Source: Pseudomonas lalucatii
GTDB lineage: Bacteria > Pseudomonadota > Gammaproteobacteria > Pseudomonadales > Pseudomonadaceae
Assembly (NCBI RefSeq): GCF_018398425.1
Contig: NZ_JADPMV010000002.1
Location: forward strand, 744,001-808,000
DNA length: 64,000 bases
Direction: 5' to 3'
In this document: in pieces, positions 9,406 through 17,026 of the stretch
Layout of the letters: each line of letters opens with the position of its first letter
Numbering within the stretch: the stretch's first letter is position 1
Program-made: the position numbers and the translations under genes
The notes under the pieces: model-generated
The model's database searches: none
What the model was told of the DNA's origin: nothing
What the model saw: only the letters and a program-made list of their open reading frames with translations

Positions 9406-10344
9406 TCAGGCGTTGTTCATCGCCTTCGCCATACGCTCGGCAGTAGCCAGCGCGGCGGAGGTCATGATGTCGAGATTGCCGGCATAGGCCGGCAGGTAAT
9501 GGGCGGCGCCTTCCACTTCGAGGAAGATCGAGGTCTTCAGCCCGGAGAATTCGCCGTGCCCGGGGATGTGCAGCGGCGCGTGCTCGGGAATCACGTCGAA
9601 CTGCACGCGCTGCTTGAGACGATAACCCGGCACATAGGCCTGTACGGCGGCGGCCATTTCCTCGACGCTGGCCTCGACCTGCGCCTGATCGGCAAACTCG
9701 GACAGCACATAGACGGTGTCGCGCATGATCAGCGGCGGCTCGGCCGGGTTCATGACGATGATCGCCTTGCCCTTCGCCGCGCCGCCGATCACCTCGATGG
9801 CCTTGCTGGTGGTCTCGGTGAACTCGTCGATATTAGCGCGAGTACCCGGGCCGGCCGATTTGCTGGCAATCGAGGCGATGATCTCGGCGTAGTGCACCTT
9901 GGCCACCCGCGATACCGCGGCGACCATAGGAATGGTGGCCTGGCCGCCACAGGTGACCATATTGACGTTGCCCGCCGCCAGGTGCTGCTCCAGGTTGACC
10001 ACCGGCACGCAATAGGGGCCTATCGCGGCCGGCGTCATGTCGATCATGCGCAGTCCGGGTTTGTACCCCCGCAGCAAGGCGTCATTTTGCACATGAGCAG
10101 ACGCACTGGTGGCGTCAAAGACGAAGTCGATCTCGTCGAAGATCGGCAGGCGAGTCAAGCCCTCCACGCCTTCGTGAGTGGTGGCGACACCCATTCGTGC
10201 TGCGCGCGCCAGACCGTCGGACGCCGGGTCGATGCCGACCATGGCGCCCATCTCCAAATGCTGCGCATTGCGCAGGATCTTGATCATCAGGTCGGTACCG
10301 ATATTGCCGGAGCCGACGATGGCTACTTTGCGTTTAGCGTTCAT
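9406..10344 (-). CDS. Acetaldehyde dehydrogenase, acylating (BphJ/DmpF/MhpF family)
   Basis: A 312-residue enzyme that oxidises acetaldehyde with NAD+ and CoA to acetyl-CoA, the last step of the 2-hydroxypentadienoate branch. The Rossmann motif [14 protein letters not shown] and the catalytic Cys132 in [12 protein letters not shown] are clear, and the length matches the family exactly. It should form a channelling complex with the adjacent aldolase. The ribosome-binding site is weak (only CTCTAG-like sequence before the ATG), so translation may depend on coupling or on an upstream signal. The gene lies 41 bases after the small membrane-protein gene. Confidence 0.96.
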   Translation of the reverse strand: MNAKRKVAIVGSGNIGTDLMIKILRNAQHLEMGAMVGIDPASDGLARAARMGVATTHEGVEGLTRLPIFDEIDFVFDATSASAHVQNDALLRGYKPGLRMIDMTPAAIGPYCVPVVNLEQHLAAGNVNMVTCGGQATIPMVAAVSRVAKVHYAEIIASIASKSAGPGTRANIDEFTETTSKAIEVIGGAAKGKAIIVMNPAEPPLIMRDTVYVLSEFADQAQVEASVEEMAAAVQAYVPGYRLKQRVQFDVIPEHAPLHIPGHGEFSGLKTSIFLEVEGAAHYLPAYAGNLDIMTSAALATAERMAKAMNNA

Positions 10345-10385
10345 AACTAGAGCCCAATCGATGTTCTAAGGTGGGAGCGTGCCGG

Positions 10386-10607
10386 TCAGCCACGCGCGGG
10401 CGCGGCGACTTTCCTGAGGGCGAGGAATACGCCGATGAAGCCGCTCAGCAGGCCGCTGATAAAGCCGCTGATACCGTTGCCCAACGAGTTGTCGAACGCG
10501 TTCTGCGGGAATGGCACGAGGAAGTGATTGACGGCGAATGCCAGGATGGCGGCGATCAGACCGCCAACGATGCCGGCGAAGATCGCTTCTTTGATTACGA
10601 GGTTCAT
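10386..10607 (-). CDS. Small predicted membrane protein, 73 aa
   Basis: An unrecognised protein with two hydrophobic segments: residues 7-32 (EAIFAGIVGGLIAAILAFAV region) and 45-65 (ISGFISGLLSGFIGVFLAL), joined by a short loop with FPQNAF. A clear GGAGA lies before the ATG and a perfect Crc/Hfq-like tract lies 14-24 bases upstream, so it is probably a real, regulated gene. It sits between a periplasmic-protein gene and the acetaldehyde dehydrogenase gene inside the lower-pathway operon. The glycine-rich helices suggest oligomeric packing. No function is assigned; a small accessory transporter or membrane-stress protein is possible. Confidence 0.65.
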   Translation of the reverse strand: MNLVIKEAIFAGIVGGLIAAILAFAVNHFLVPFPQNAFDNSLGNGISGFISGLLSGFIGVFLALRKVAAPARG

Positions 10608-10620
10608 GCCAGGGTCTCCA

Positions 10621-10631
10621 TTGTTGTTGTT
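10621..10631 (-). promoter_or_regulatory. Crc/Hfq catabolite-activity-like motif before the small membrane gene
   Basis: The minus strand reads AACAACAACAA directly followed by TGGAGA, so the tract abuts the ribosome-binding site. It matches AANAANAA in two registers. Confidence 0.65.
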
Positions 10632-10759
10632 CGTTCAAACCCAGCGCCGCAACGCGCGAAACCATCCGGGTGGCGTTGAGCATACGAACCGCCTTCACCG
10701 GCCAGCCAGACGCTGCATGGCATAGCAGTTATCTTGAAACGGTATACACGGCAGGCGGA

Positions 10760-11497
10760 CTAGAGCCCTGCGGCAAACTCGTCCAGGCGCTGGATGTTGC
10801 GGCCCAGGTAATGGTCGACGCCGTGGCCAGCGAGGCCTCGTTCGGCCTCGAACAATTTGGGGCGGACGAAACGGTAGCTACGCATCACCGCAGCGAGTTG
10901 ACCTTCTGCCGCCACACTGTCGTGCTGCAGTCGCTGCATGTCGTCGAGGATTTGCCGATCCAGGGCGGCCAACACCTCCTCGTTCAACGGCAGGCGCGGG
11001 TGCATGACCAGACCGCCGTAGGGGCGCATCTGGTGCAGCACCAGTACCTGGCCCTGGCGGAGACTGAGTCGATGCAGCTGCTGCTTGAGCGCCGGACTGC
11101 CGGCGGCCTGGTCTCTATAGGACTGTTCGGCGGCGGCCTCCAGCTGAGCCTGGGCCGCGAGCAAACGATTGATGGCCAGCGGCGAAGCCTTGCCCTCCCC
11201 TGTGACCAGGGCCTGCAAGGCATCGGCGAAAGCGGCGAACTTGCCGGCAAGCGGTGCCAGGCTCGGCGCCCTCATCAGCGAGGTCATGACCTCCAGGCTG
11301 GCCAGCTGGCGTTCTCGTTGCTCCAGAGCCAATTGCCCGGCCAGCGCGTCGTAGTCCAACAGTACCGCCGACAGCACGCGCCAGCTCTCGCTGCGTAGCG
11401 CCTGCAGCCTGTCCGCCGACACCTCGCTCGCGGTTACATGCCCGCCGCTTAGCGCCAGTAGCGCCGCTAAGAGCAGTGCCCTCCCTCTAGTAGCCAT
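10760..11497 (-). CDS. Predicted exported protein of unknown function, 245 aa
   Basis: I do not recognise this family. The ATG at 11497 follows GAAGGAAGG and opens a clean signal peptide (two basic residues, then LLLAALLALSGGHVTAS, cleavage likely near residue 23). The mature part is predicted to be almost entirely alpha-helical, rich in Leu, Gln, Ala and Arg, with repeated heptad-like spacing. A long upstream extension in the same frame lacks codon logic and was rejected. It lies inside the lower-pathway operon between the hydratase and the small membrane protein, so a periplasmic binding or sensing role linked to the substrate is conceivable. It has some likeness to helical sensor domains, but that is only an impression. 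Confidence 0.6.
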   Translation of the reverse strand: MATRGRALLLAALLALSGGHVTASEVSADRLQALRSESWRVLSAVLLDYDALAGQLALEQRERQLASLEVMTSLMRAPSLAPLAGKFAAFADALQALVTGEGKASPLAINRLLAAQAQLEAAAEQSYRDQAAGSPALKQQLHRLSLRQGQVLVLHQMRPYGGLVMHPRLPLNEEVLAALDRQILDDMQRLQHDSVAAEGQLAAVMRSYRFVRPKLFEAERGLAGHGVDHYLGRNIQRLDEFAAGL

Positions 11498-11541
11498 CGC
11501 GCCTTCCTTCTGCGTCACAGCGGGGCGCAACCCGCCAAGGA

Positions 11542-12330
11542 TCAGGCGAACCGTACCGAGCAGCTGCCGACGCCGCCGATGGACACGCGCAGGTTGTCGC
11601 CAGCCCGTACTGGGATCATCGGCCCGAGGGAGCCGGAGAGGATCACCTCGCCGGCCTTCAGCGGCATGCCGAGGTGTCCCAGGGTGTTTGCCAGCCAGGC
11701 CACCGCCACCGCTGGCGAGCCCATGCTGGCGGCCCCGGCGCCGGTGGCGACAATCTCGCCGTTCTTCTCCAGCACCATGCCGCACAGACTCAGATCCACG
11801 TCCTGCACCGGCACCAGGCGGTCGCTGAGGACGAACACGCCGCAGGAGGCATTGTCCGCCACGGTGTCCTGGATCTTGATCTTCCAGTCGCGGATACGCG
11901 AATCGACGATCTCAAAACAGACCATCACCCCTTCGGTAGCGCGCAGCACATCGGCCACGGTGACGCCCGGCCCCATCAGGTCGTGCTTGAGAACGAAAGC
12001 CAGTTCACCTTCTGCCTTCGGCTGGATCAGCGAGGCTGTGCTGATCGCCTCGCCGGAGTTGACGGTCATGGCATCGGTGAGAATGCCGAAGTCCGGCTGG
12101 GCGACACCCAGCAGGTTCATCACCGCCTGGCTGGTCACGCCGATCTTCTTGCCAACCACCCGCTCACCATCGTCCAGACGCCGGGCGATCAGCTGCTGCT
12201 GAATGGCATAGGCGTCCTCCAGGGTCAGTTGCGGGTAGCGCTCGGTTAGCGGCGCGATGGCCTCGGCCTGGCGCAGCGCGTTATGCAGCTCGGCGCCGAT
12301 TTCGTGCAACAGGGCGTGCTCGATGCTCAT
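11542..12330 (-). CDS. 2-hydroxypenta-2,4-dienoate hydratase (BphH/DmpE/MhpD family)
   Basis: A 262-residue hydratase of the fumarylacetoacetate-hydrolase-like fold that adds water to 2-hydroxypenta-2,4-dienoate to give 4-hydroxy-2-oxovalerate, the substrate of the nearby aldolase. Family features include LTLEDAYAIQQQLI, GKKIGVTSQAVMNLLGV, the metal-binding region EGELAFVLKHDL with acidic residues, and the C-terminal GEVILSGSLGPMIPVRAGD. Length is standard. GGAG stands nine bases before the ATG, and the gene follows the second monooxygenase by 15 bases. 2-oxo-hept-3-ene-1,7-dioate hydratases are close relatives, but the pairing with aldolase and acetaldehyde dehydrogenase fits the pentadienoate route. 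Confidence 0.93.
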   Translation of the reverse strand: MSIEHALLHEIGAELHNALRQAEAIAPLTERYPQLTLEDAYAIQQQLIARRLDDGERVVGKKIGVTSQAVMNLLGVAQPDFGILTDAMTVNSGEAISTASLIQPKAEGELAFVLKHDLMGPGVTVADVLRATEGVMVCFEIVDSRIRDWKIKIQDTVADNASCGVFVLSDRLVPVQDVDLSLCGMVLEKNGEIVATGAGAASMGSPAVAVAWLANTLGHLGMPLKAGEVILSGSLGPMIPVRAGDNLRVSIGGVGSCSVRFA

Positions 12331-12345
12331 GTTCGGATCTCCGCC

Positions 12346-13476
12346 TCAGATGGGTTCGCTCAAGGTCAGCAAGGCACGCTCGACCACAGCGGTCTGCGCC
12401 TCAACGGGGGCGCGTGCCTGTTCCAGACGACCTAGTTCCATCGAACACTCGGTTACCAGGCGACAGCGAGCCTCGCGGCGCTGCATAAAGTGGGCGTAGG
12501 CTTGCTCGACGCTGTCGGCCAGGGCCAGCTCCTCGGCCAGCACCAGGGCATCCTCGATACCCATGCCGGCACCGGAAGCCAGTTGCGGCGTGGTCGGGTG
12601 TGCGGAGTCACCGATCAGCAGCACGCGCCCCTGGTACCAGGGCGCGGGTAGCACGAAAGCCTCCAGCGGACGGAAGTTGATCGCCGGGTTGTCCTTCTCG
12701 CCGAGCCCCTCGCGGATTTCGCCGAGAATGCCGCCGTAGCCCTCCAGGCGTTTGGCCAGTTCGCCGTGGAACTGCTCCGGCTGGATGAACACCTGTGGGG
12801 TGCGTTCGAGCAGGAACATGTACATGTGCGTCGCCGATACCGGGGTGAAGCCAACCTTGTGCGGCCCGCCGAGGAAGTAGGTGCGCCGCTCGACGCTGGC
12901 CGGCCGTTCGAGGAACAGGCGCCAGCAGCTCTGCCCGGTGTATTCGGGCTTGGGCGCGGCGGGAAAGATCAACCCGCGTACCTTGGAGAACACGCCGTCG
13001 GAGCCCAGCACGATGTCGTAGCGGCCGCGGCTGCCGTCGCTGAAGGTCACGTCGACACCTGCCTCGTCCTGCTCCAGCGCATCGACGGTCAGCCCCAGGC
13101 GGATCGGCGCGCCGCCGGCGCGCGCATGGCGGGCGAGAATGCCGTGCAGGGTCGGGCGCATGATGCCGCCGCTACTCTCGGTGGGGCTGCCTTCCGGCAT
13201 CGGCGTGGCCAGCTTGCGCAGCGGCTGGCCCTGGGTGTCGCAGACCTGGATGCCTTCGCCGACATAGGCCTCGTCGACCATGTCCGGGTAGACACCGAGC
13301 TGATACAGCGCACGCAGGGTCGGCCCGGTGATGGTCAAGCCGGCGCCGAGGGCGCCCCAGTTGGGATTGACGTCGATCATCTCGACTTCGACGCCGATAC
13401 GTTGCAGGGTGATGGCGGCGGACATGCCGGCCGTGCCGGCGCCGACGATCAGCGCCTTTTTTACTGCTAGGGCCAT
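12346..13476 (-). CDS. FAD-dependent aromatic monooxygenase (copy 2)
   Basis: A 376-residue group A flavin monooxygenase, the same length as the copy at 2446-3576 and collinear with it throughout: IVGAGTAGMSAA (FAD ADP moiety), VLGSDGVFSKVRG (DG motif) and GDSAHPTTPQLASGAGMGIED (ribityl motif). It probably hydroxylates a phenolic or salicylate-like ring intermediate. The ATG at 13476 is preceded by AAGGAA and a Crc/Hfq-like A-rich tract; the longer upstream frame is not used. It lies between the DmpD-like hydrolase and the hydratase. The duplication suggests two hydroxylations of related intermediates, or two alternative substrates entering the same pathway. Confidence 0.87.
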   Translation of the reverse strand: MALAVKKALIVGAGTAGMSAAITLQRIGVEVEMIDVNPNWGALGAGLTITGPTLRALYQLGVYPDMVDEAYVGEGIQVCDTQGQPLRKLATPMPEGSPTESSGGIMRPTLHGILARHARAGGAPIRLGLTVDALEQDEAGVDVTFSDGSRGRYDIVLGSDGVFSKVRGLIFPAAPKPEYTGQSCWRLFLERPASVERRTYFLGGPHKVGFTPVSATHMYMFLLERTPQVFIQPEQFHGELAKRLEGYGGILGEIREGLGEKDNPAINFRPLEAFVLPAPWYQGRVLLIGDSAHPTTPQLASGAGMGIEDALVLAEELALADSVEQAYAHFMQRREARCRLVTECSMELGRLEQARAPVEAQTAVVERALLTLSEPI

Positions 13477-13488
13477 GAGCGGGATTCC

Positions 13489-13499
13489 TTGTTCTTGTT
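13489..13499 (-). promoter_or_regulatory. Crc/Hfq catabolite-activity-like motif before monooxygenase 2
   Basis: The minus strand reads AACAAGAACAA, merging into AAGGAA of the ribosome-binding site 12-23 bases before the ATG. Translation repression by Hfq/Crc at this position would be typical of Pseudomonas catabolic genes. Confidence 0.65.
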
Positions 13500-13516
13500 C
13501 GAGTACGCAGGACCGA

Positions 13517-14347
13517 TCAGGCGGCCCTGAGGAAGTTGGCCACCAGCTGACAGAAGGCAGCGGCATGTTCGATCTGCGTCCAGTGGCCGCAGCGACCAAA
13601 GATGTGCAACTGGCTGTCGTCGATCCACTGCTGCAGGGTCAGCGAGGTCTGCAAGGGGATCACCTGGTCGTCACGACCGTGCACCAGCAGGGTCTTGTGA
13701 CCGATGCCGCGAATCTCGGCCTCGCCATGGGCCATGGCCTCCACCCAGCGCTGACGCGGTGCCGGGAACATTGCTGCATAGGCCTCCTGCACGCCTGCAC
13801 GCTTGCTGGCTTCGTAGCGCATACGCACCAGGTCGTCGCCGACCAGTTTCTGGTCGTAGGCGAAGATGCGCATGATGGCGCGCATGTTGTCCTCGGAGGG
13901 GGTATAGCCCCACACCGCATCGAGGCCGGGCGTCAGCTCGAAGGGCACGCCGACGCTGCCCATCAGGATCAGCTTGTTGACCCGCTCGGGATGGTGGATG
14001 GCCAGCGCCAGGGCCATGGAGCCGCCGAACGAGTTTCCGATCAGGTTGACCCGCTCGATACCCAGGGCGTCGAGAAAGGCAACCATCTGCTCCAGCCACA
14101 GCTGGCGCGAATACTGGATGTCGGCGGGCACCTGGCTGTAGCCGAAGCCGGCCAGGTCCGGCGCCAGCAGGCGGAACTCGCCCTGCAGCGCCTGGATGCT
14201 CAGGCGCCAGTTGGCCCAGGCGCTGACGCCCGGCCCGGAGCCGTGCAGCAACAACACCGGCTCGCCGCTGCCGATGTCGTGGTAGTTGGTGACGATGGCC
14301 CCGGTCTGAACACTCTGACCGATTTCCGGATTCACTTGGCTGTTCAT
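13517..14347 (-). CDS. meta-cleavage product hydrolase (DmpD/XylF/TodF-like)
   Basis: A 276-residue alpha/beta hydrolase that should cleave the carbon-carbon bond of an extradiol ring-fission product, releasing 2-hydroxypenta-2,4-dienoate and a carboxylic acid. The triad is intact: Ser106 in GNSFGGS, Asp227 in HGRDDQVIPL and His255 in GRCGHWTQIE. The N-terminal TNYHDIGSGEPVLLLHGSGP, the WGYTPSEDNMR segment and the C-terminal FGRCGHWTQIEH are characteristic of 2-hydroxymuconate semialdehyde and cumene/toluene-type hydrolases. The ATG at 14347 follows GAGGAAG. It lies between the lipocalin-like gene and the second monooxygenase. This is the best candidate for the main pathway hydrolase, since the other two hydrolase-fold proteins have substituted residues. 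Confidence 0.92.
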   Translation of the reverse strand: MNSQVNPEIGQSVQTGAIVTNYHDIGSGEPVLLLHGSGPGVSAWANWRLSIQALQGEFRLLAPDLAGFGYSQVPADIQYSRQLWLEQMVAFLDALGIERVNLIGNSFGGSMALALAIHHPERVNKLILMGSVGVPFELTPGLDAVWGYTPSEDNMRAIMRIFAYDQKLVGDDLVRMRYEASKRAGVQEAYAAMFPAPRQRWVEAMAHGEAEIRGIGHKTLLVHGRDDQVIPLQTSLTLQQWIDDSQLHIFGRCGHWTQIEHAAAFCQLVANFLRAA

Positions 14348-14363
14348 GCTGGCTTCCTCTCTA

Positions 14364-14804
14364 TCAGGCGTCTGCACGGCGCCAGACCAGGCGGGCGGTG
14401 CGGGCTTGCGGGGTTCCGTCCTCAAGACGGGCGCTGAGGGTCAGGGTGCCGTCGGCCCCCAGTTCGAAGCGGCGTTTCTGGCTGCCGCCGACCCAGTTGG
14501 GAAACAGGCTGATGTCAACCAGATGAGTGATGGTGTCGCCGCTCACCTCGTAGCGGCCGCCATAGGCCAGCATGCTGCCGTAGGCCTGGGCCTTCTCTGC
14601 GTCGCTGGCGTTCCACTGCCCGCCGCTGGCGAAGTTCGGCCGCTCGGCAGCGGCGATCATGCAGGCCATATGGCCGCTCTCGGTGTACTGGATGAAGCCC
14701 TGCAGGCGTTCGCCCATGGGCAGTTCACGGCGACCGTCGTCGAAGGCCTGCTCCCAGGAGATCACCTCCCAGCGGCCGACCGGATTGAGTGGGGTTGCGC
14801 TCAT
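14364..14804 (-). CDS. Lipocalin-like domain protein, 146 aa
   Basis: A small beta-rich protein matching the lipocalin-like (Lipocalin_5) pattern: GRWEVISWEQ at the N-terminus, GFIQYTESGHMACMI, YGGRYEVSGDTITHLVDISLFPNWVG and RRFELGADGTLTLSAR as successive strands. There is no signal peptide, so it is probably cytoplasmic. Related proteins occur in aromatic and steroid catabolic clusters, where they may bind hydrophobic intermediates or act as isomerases; no activity is established here. Its start codon overlaps the stop of the upstream hydrolase (ATGA), showing translational coupling, and the DmpD-like hydrolase follows 16 bases later. Confidence 0.75.
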   Translation of the reverse strand: MSATPLNPVGRWEVISWEQAFDDGRRELPMGERLQGFIQYTESGHMACMIAAAERPNFASGGQWNASDAEKAQAYGSMLAYGGRYEVSGDTITHLVDISLFPNWVGGSQKRRFELGADGTLTLSARLEDGTPQARTARLVWRRADA

Positions 14805-15706
14805 GCTCGCGTCTCCTCTTCGCGCAGCTGCTCCGTGAGGAAGGCGGCCACGACGTCATTGTGTTCGGCGGCGCTCTCGAACTGGGCCCAGTGCCCGGTA
14901 TCCGACGCGCAGTGGAAAGTGCCTCGCTGCACCTGGCGGGCGATATGCTCGCCCAGGGCCGGCGGTGTGCGGTTGCGCTCGCCCCAGTAAACCAAGGTCG
15001 GCTGGCGGATCTGCCGGGCCAGAGCGTCGGTCACCAGGTGCTTGCGAATGATGTTGCCGGCCAGGTATTCGGCGATGAACTGTTGCTGTACGGCGGCCAG
15101 TGCCGGCTGGCGATATAGCGCCTGACGCACCATCACTGCTTCATCGGTAAGCCTCTCGGGGCGGGCCAGGATGCGCGCCATGCGCGTGCGCACGTTGTCG
15201 AAGCTGGGATCGCGCAGCACCTCCAGGGAGCTTTGCAGGTTGCTTGCCCAGTCCGGCTCGACATAGCCGGGCATGGCGCCGTCATCGGGCGCATAGCCCA
15301 TGGTGGTGGTCAGCACCAGCGCGCGCACCCGCTCGGGGTGACGCAGGGCCAACTGCATGGCCACCCAGCCGCCGAGCGACTGCCCCTCGACGAAGGCACT
15401 TTCCAGCCCCAGCTGATCCATCACGTCGACCACCTGATCGACCAAGTTGGGGATGATCTCCGGGTCGTAACCCTCGGTCTGCGACTTGCCGTGCCAGAGA
15501 AAATCCAGGGCGACGACATGGAAATACTTGGCCAGCTCGGCGATGTTCAGCGCGTAGTTCTCCACATGGCCGCCGGTGCCATGCAGCAACAGCAGCGCCG
15601 GCCCGGAGCCGGCCTCGATGATGCGGGTACGGTACTTGCCTTGAAGCTGTCGTACCTGGCTGTGCAGCAGTTCGATCCAGTAGGGCGTCTGAGCGGCTGT
15701 GGTCAC
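14801..15706 (-). CDS. Alpha/beta hydrolase, second meta-cleavage-type hydrolase
   Basis: A 301-residue alpha/beta hydrolase with LLLLHGTGGHVENYALN (oxyanion region), Ser110 in the elbow GQSLGGW and His272 in SDTGHWAQFE. At the position of the catalytic acid, in YWGERNRTPP, Asn245 stands where Asp is usual, with Glu243 nearby. Either Glu243 serves as the acid or activity is reduced or altered. The GTG at 15706 is preferred because GAGGAAAA precedes it and the domain begins directly; an ATG 14 codons upstream is less well placed. It lies after the first extradiol dioxygenase and is coupled to the lipocalin-like gene. It probably acts on a ring-fission product or an ester/lactone intermediate. 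Confidence 0.82.
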   Translation of the reverse strand: MTTAAQTPYWIELLHSQVRQLQGKYRTRIIEAGSGPALLLLHGTGGHVENYALNIAELAKYFHVVALDFLWHGKSQTEGYDPEIIPNLVDQVVDVMDQLGLESAFVEGQSLGGWVAMQLALRHPERVRALVLTTTMGYAPDDGAMPGYVEPDWASNLQSSLEVLRDPSFDNVRTRMARILARPERLTDEAVMVRQALYRQPALAAVQQQFIAEYLAGNIIRKHLVTDALARQIRQPTLVYWGERNRTPPALGEHIARQVQRGTFHCASDTGHWAQFESAAEHNDVVAAFLTEQLREEETRA

Positions 15707-15785
15707 ACGGTTTTCCTCGAATAGCGGCCAGGACCGCCCGTGCCGCATCCGCTGCGGGTGCGACCGGGCTTACGTAGCTGCGGGT

Positions 15786-16757
15786 TTAGGGTTTCTGTTC
15801 CTTGCTGGCGGAGATCGGCCCCTTGAGGGTGCCGTCTGATTTCTCCAGGCCGAAGGTCCATTCCGAGAAGATGTGGGCGACTGCGGCGAAGTCCTGTGCC
15901 TCCCACTCGGCGGTGACGATGTCCTCGTCGGCGGCGTACTCCCAGGAGCCGCCGAAGGGCGTCTGGAAATACCAAAAGCAGGCCGAGGAAATGGTATGGC
16001 GACCAGGACCGGCGAAGGTTTTCCAGCCCAGGGCGTCGAGGTGCTGACCACCACCGATCACCTCGTGGATATCGCGCACCTTGAAGGCCAGGTGATTGAA
16101 GCGGGTGCCCGGCACCCGCGCATTCATGAAGAACACATGGTGGTGGTTGCCGGCCGGCGAACAGCGCATGAAGATGCCGCGGTCGGCATAGCGGTCGGAG
16201 ATGAGGAATCCCAGGCGCTCGATGTAGAACCGCGAGGCCTGGCCGGCATCGTCCACACCGATGGCGACATGGCTGATCTCACGCGGCTTGGCCACCTTGT
16301 AAGCCGGGGCACGGCGATTGATGCGGTCGGCGTTGCCCGGCGCGTTATAGCGGGTCACGTCGTAAGGCAAGGCCTTGCGCTGGGCGATGCGAAAAGCCAG
16401 GTTGATGCCCAGGTCATCGACGCTGTGCAAAACGCCCTCAGCATCGAATTCGGCGCGCCGATCCTTGCCCAGCTCGTCGGCCAGCGCCTGCAGCGTGGCC
16501 TGATCCTCGACGCCCCAGACCAGCTCGCACAAGCCGCTGCCGCCGCCGATGGGCGTACGCCGCGGATCAGCCGGATCGGCCGCGACCACCTCGACCTCCG
16601 AGCCGTCCACGGTACGGAACAGCTTGACCTCAGGGTTGGCGGCCGGCACGTAGGACAACCCCCAATCGGCGGCGAAGCGGCAGGCTTCGGCCAGGTCCTC
16701 GACGGCAAACTTGACGCACTCGACGCCGGTGAAGCGGAAACCCTTGTCCACTGCCAT
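15786..16757 (-). CDS. Type I extradiol ring-cleavage dioxygenase A
   Basis: A 323-residue two-domain vicinal-oxygen-chelate protein that opens a catechol ring next to the diol with O2 and Fe(II). The iron ligands are visible in the C-terminal domain: His163 (ISHVAIGVDD), His222 (FNHLAFKV) and Glu273 (SWEYAADED), with the second-sphere His pair HHHVFF. The length fits two-domain BphC-type enzymes. The last 50 residues are charged and divergent. It heads the minus-strand operon that runs through hydrolases, lipocalin-like protein, monooxygenase 2 and the lower pathway. A Crc/Hfq-like tract lies just upstream. A second, clearly related enzyme is encoded at 18933-19892. Confidence 0.92.
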   Translation of the reverse strand: MAVDKGFRFTGVECVKFAVEDLAEACRFAADWGLSYVPAANPEVKLFRTVDGSEVEVVAADPADPRRTPIGGGSGLCELVWGVEDQATLQALADELGKDRRAEFDAEGVLHSVDDLGINLAFRIAQRKALPYDVTRYNAPGNADRINRRAPAYKVAKPREISHVAIGVDDAGQASRFYIERLGFLISDRYADRGIFMRCSPAGNHHHVFFMNARVPGTRFNHLAFKVRDIHEVIGGGQHLDALGWKTFAGPGRHTISSACFWYFQTPFGGSWEYAADEDIVTAEWEAQDFAAVAHIFSEWTFGLEKSDGTLKGPISASKEQKP

Positions 16758-16774
16758 GATGATCCACCTATTCG

Positions 16775-16782
16775 TTCTTATT
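16775..16782 (-). promoter_or_regulatory. Crc/Hfq catabolite-activity-like motif before dioxygenase A
   Basis: The minus strand reads AATAAGAA, an exact AANAANAA match 18-25 bases before the ATG, next to the GGTGG ribosome-binding site. Confidence 0.55.
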
Positions 16783-17026
16783 GCTCTTGGTCACTCGCGC
16801 GCCCGGTTAACGAGAGCCACCCCGCACGCCCATGCCCGGGGTCGCCTCCGGGCAACACCGGCACGCGTTTCATGGGGCGCCTCGCCCCTGTTGCGGTTCA
16901 TCTTATGAAGGCCTCGCGCAGCGAGCCAGCGAGCTGCGGGCAAGGCAGATATCCATCCGGTGCAAGGCTCCAACCAAATGCGCCGGGCTATGCTGCGCAC
17001 CTTTGCTCAGCCTGGAGAGGGCCATC

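Noticed and set aside
16945..16952. CAGATATC between dioxygenase A and the MFS gene, resembling the shared promoter element
   Set aside because: Only eight bases match and neither the flanks nor the -10-like box are conserved at the right distance.
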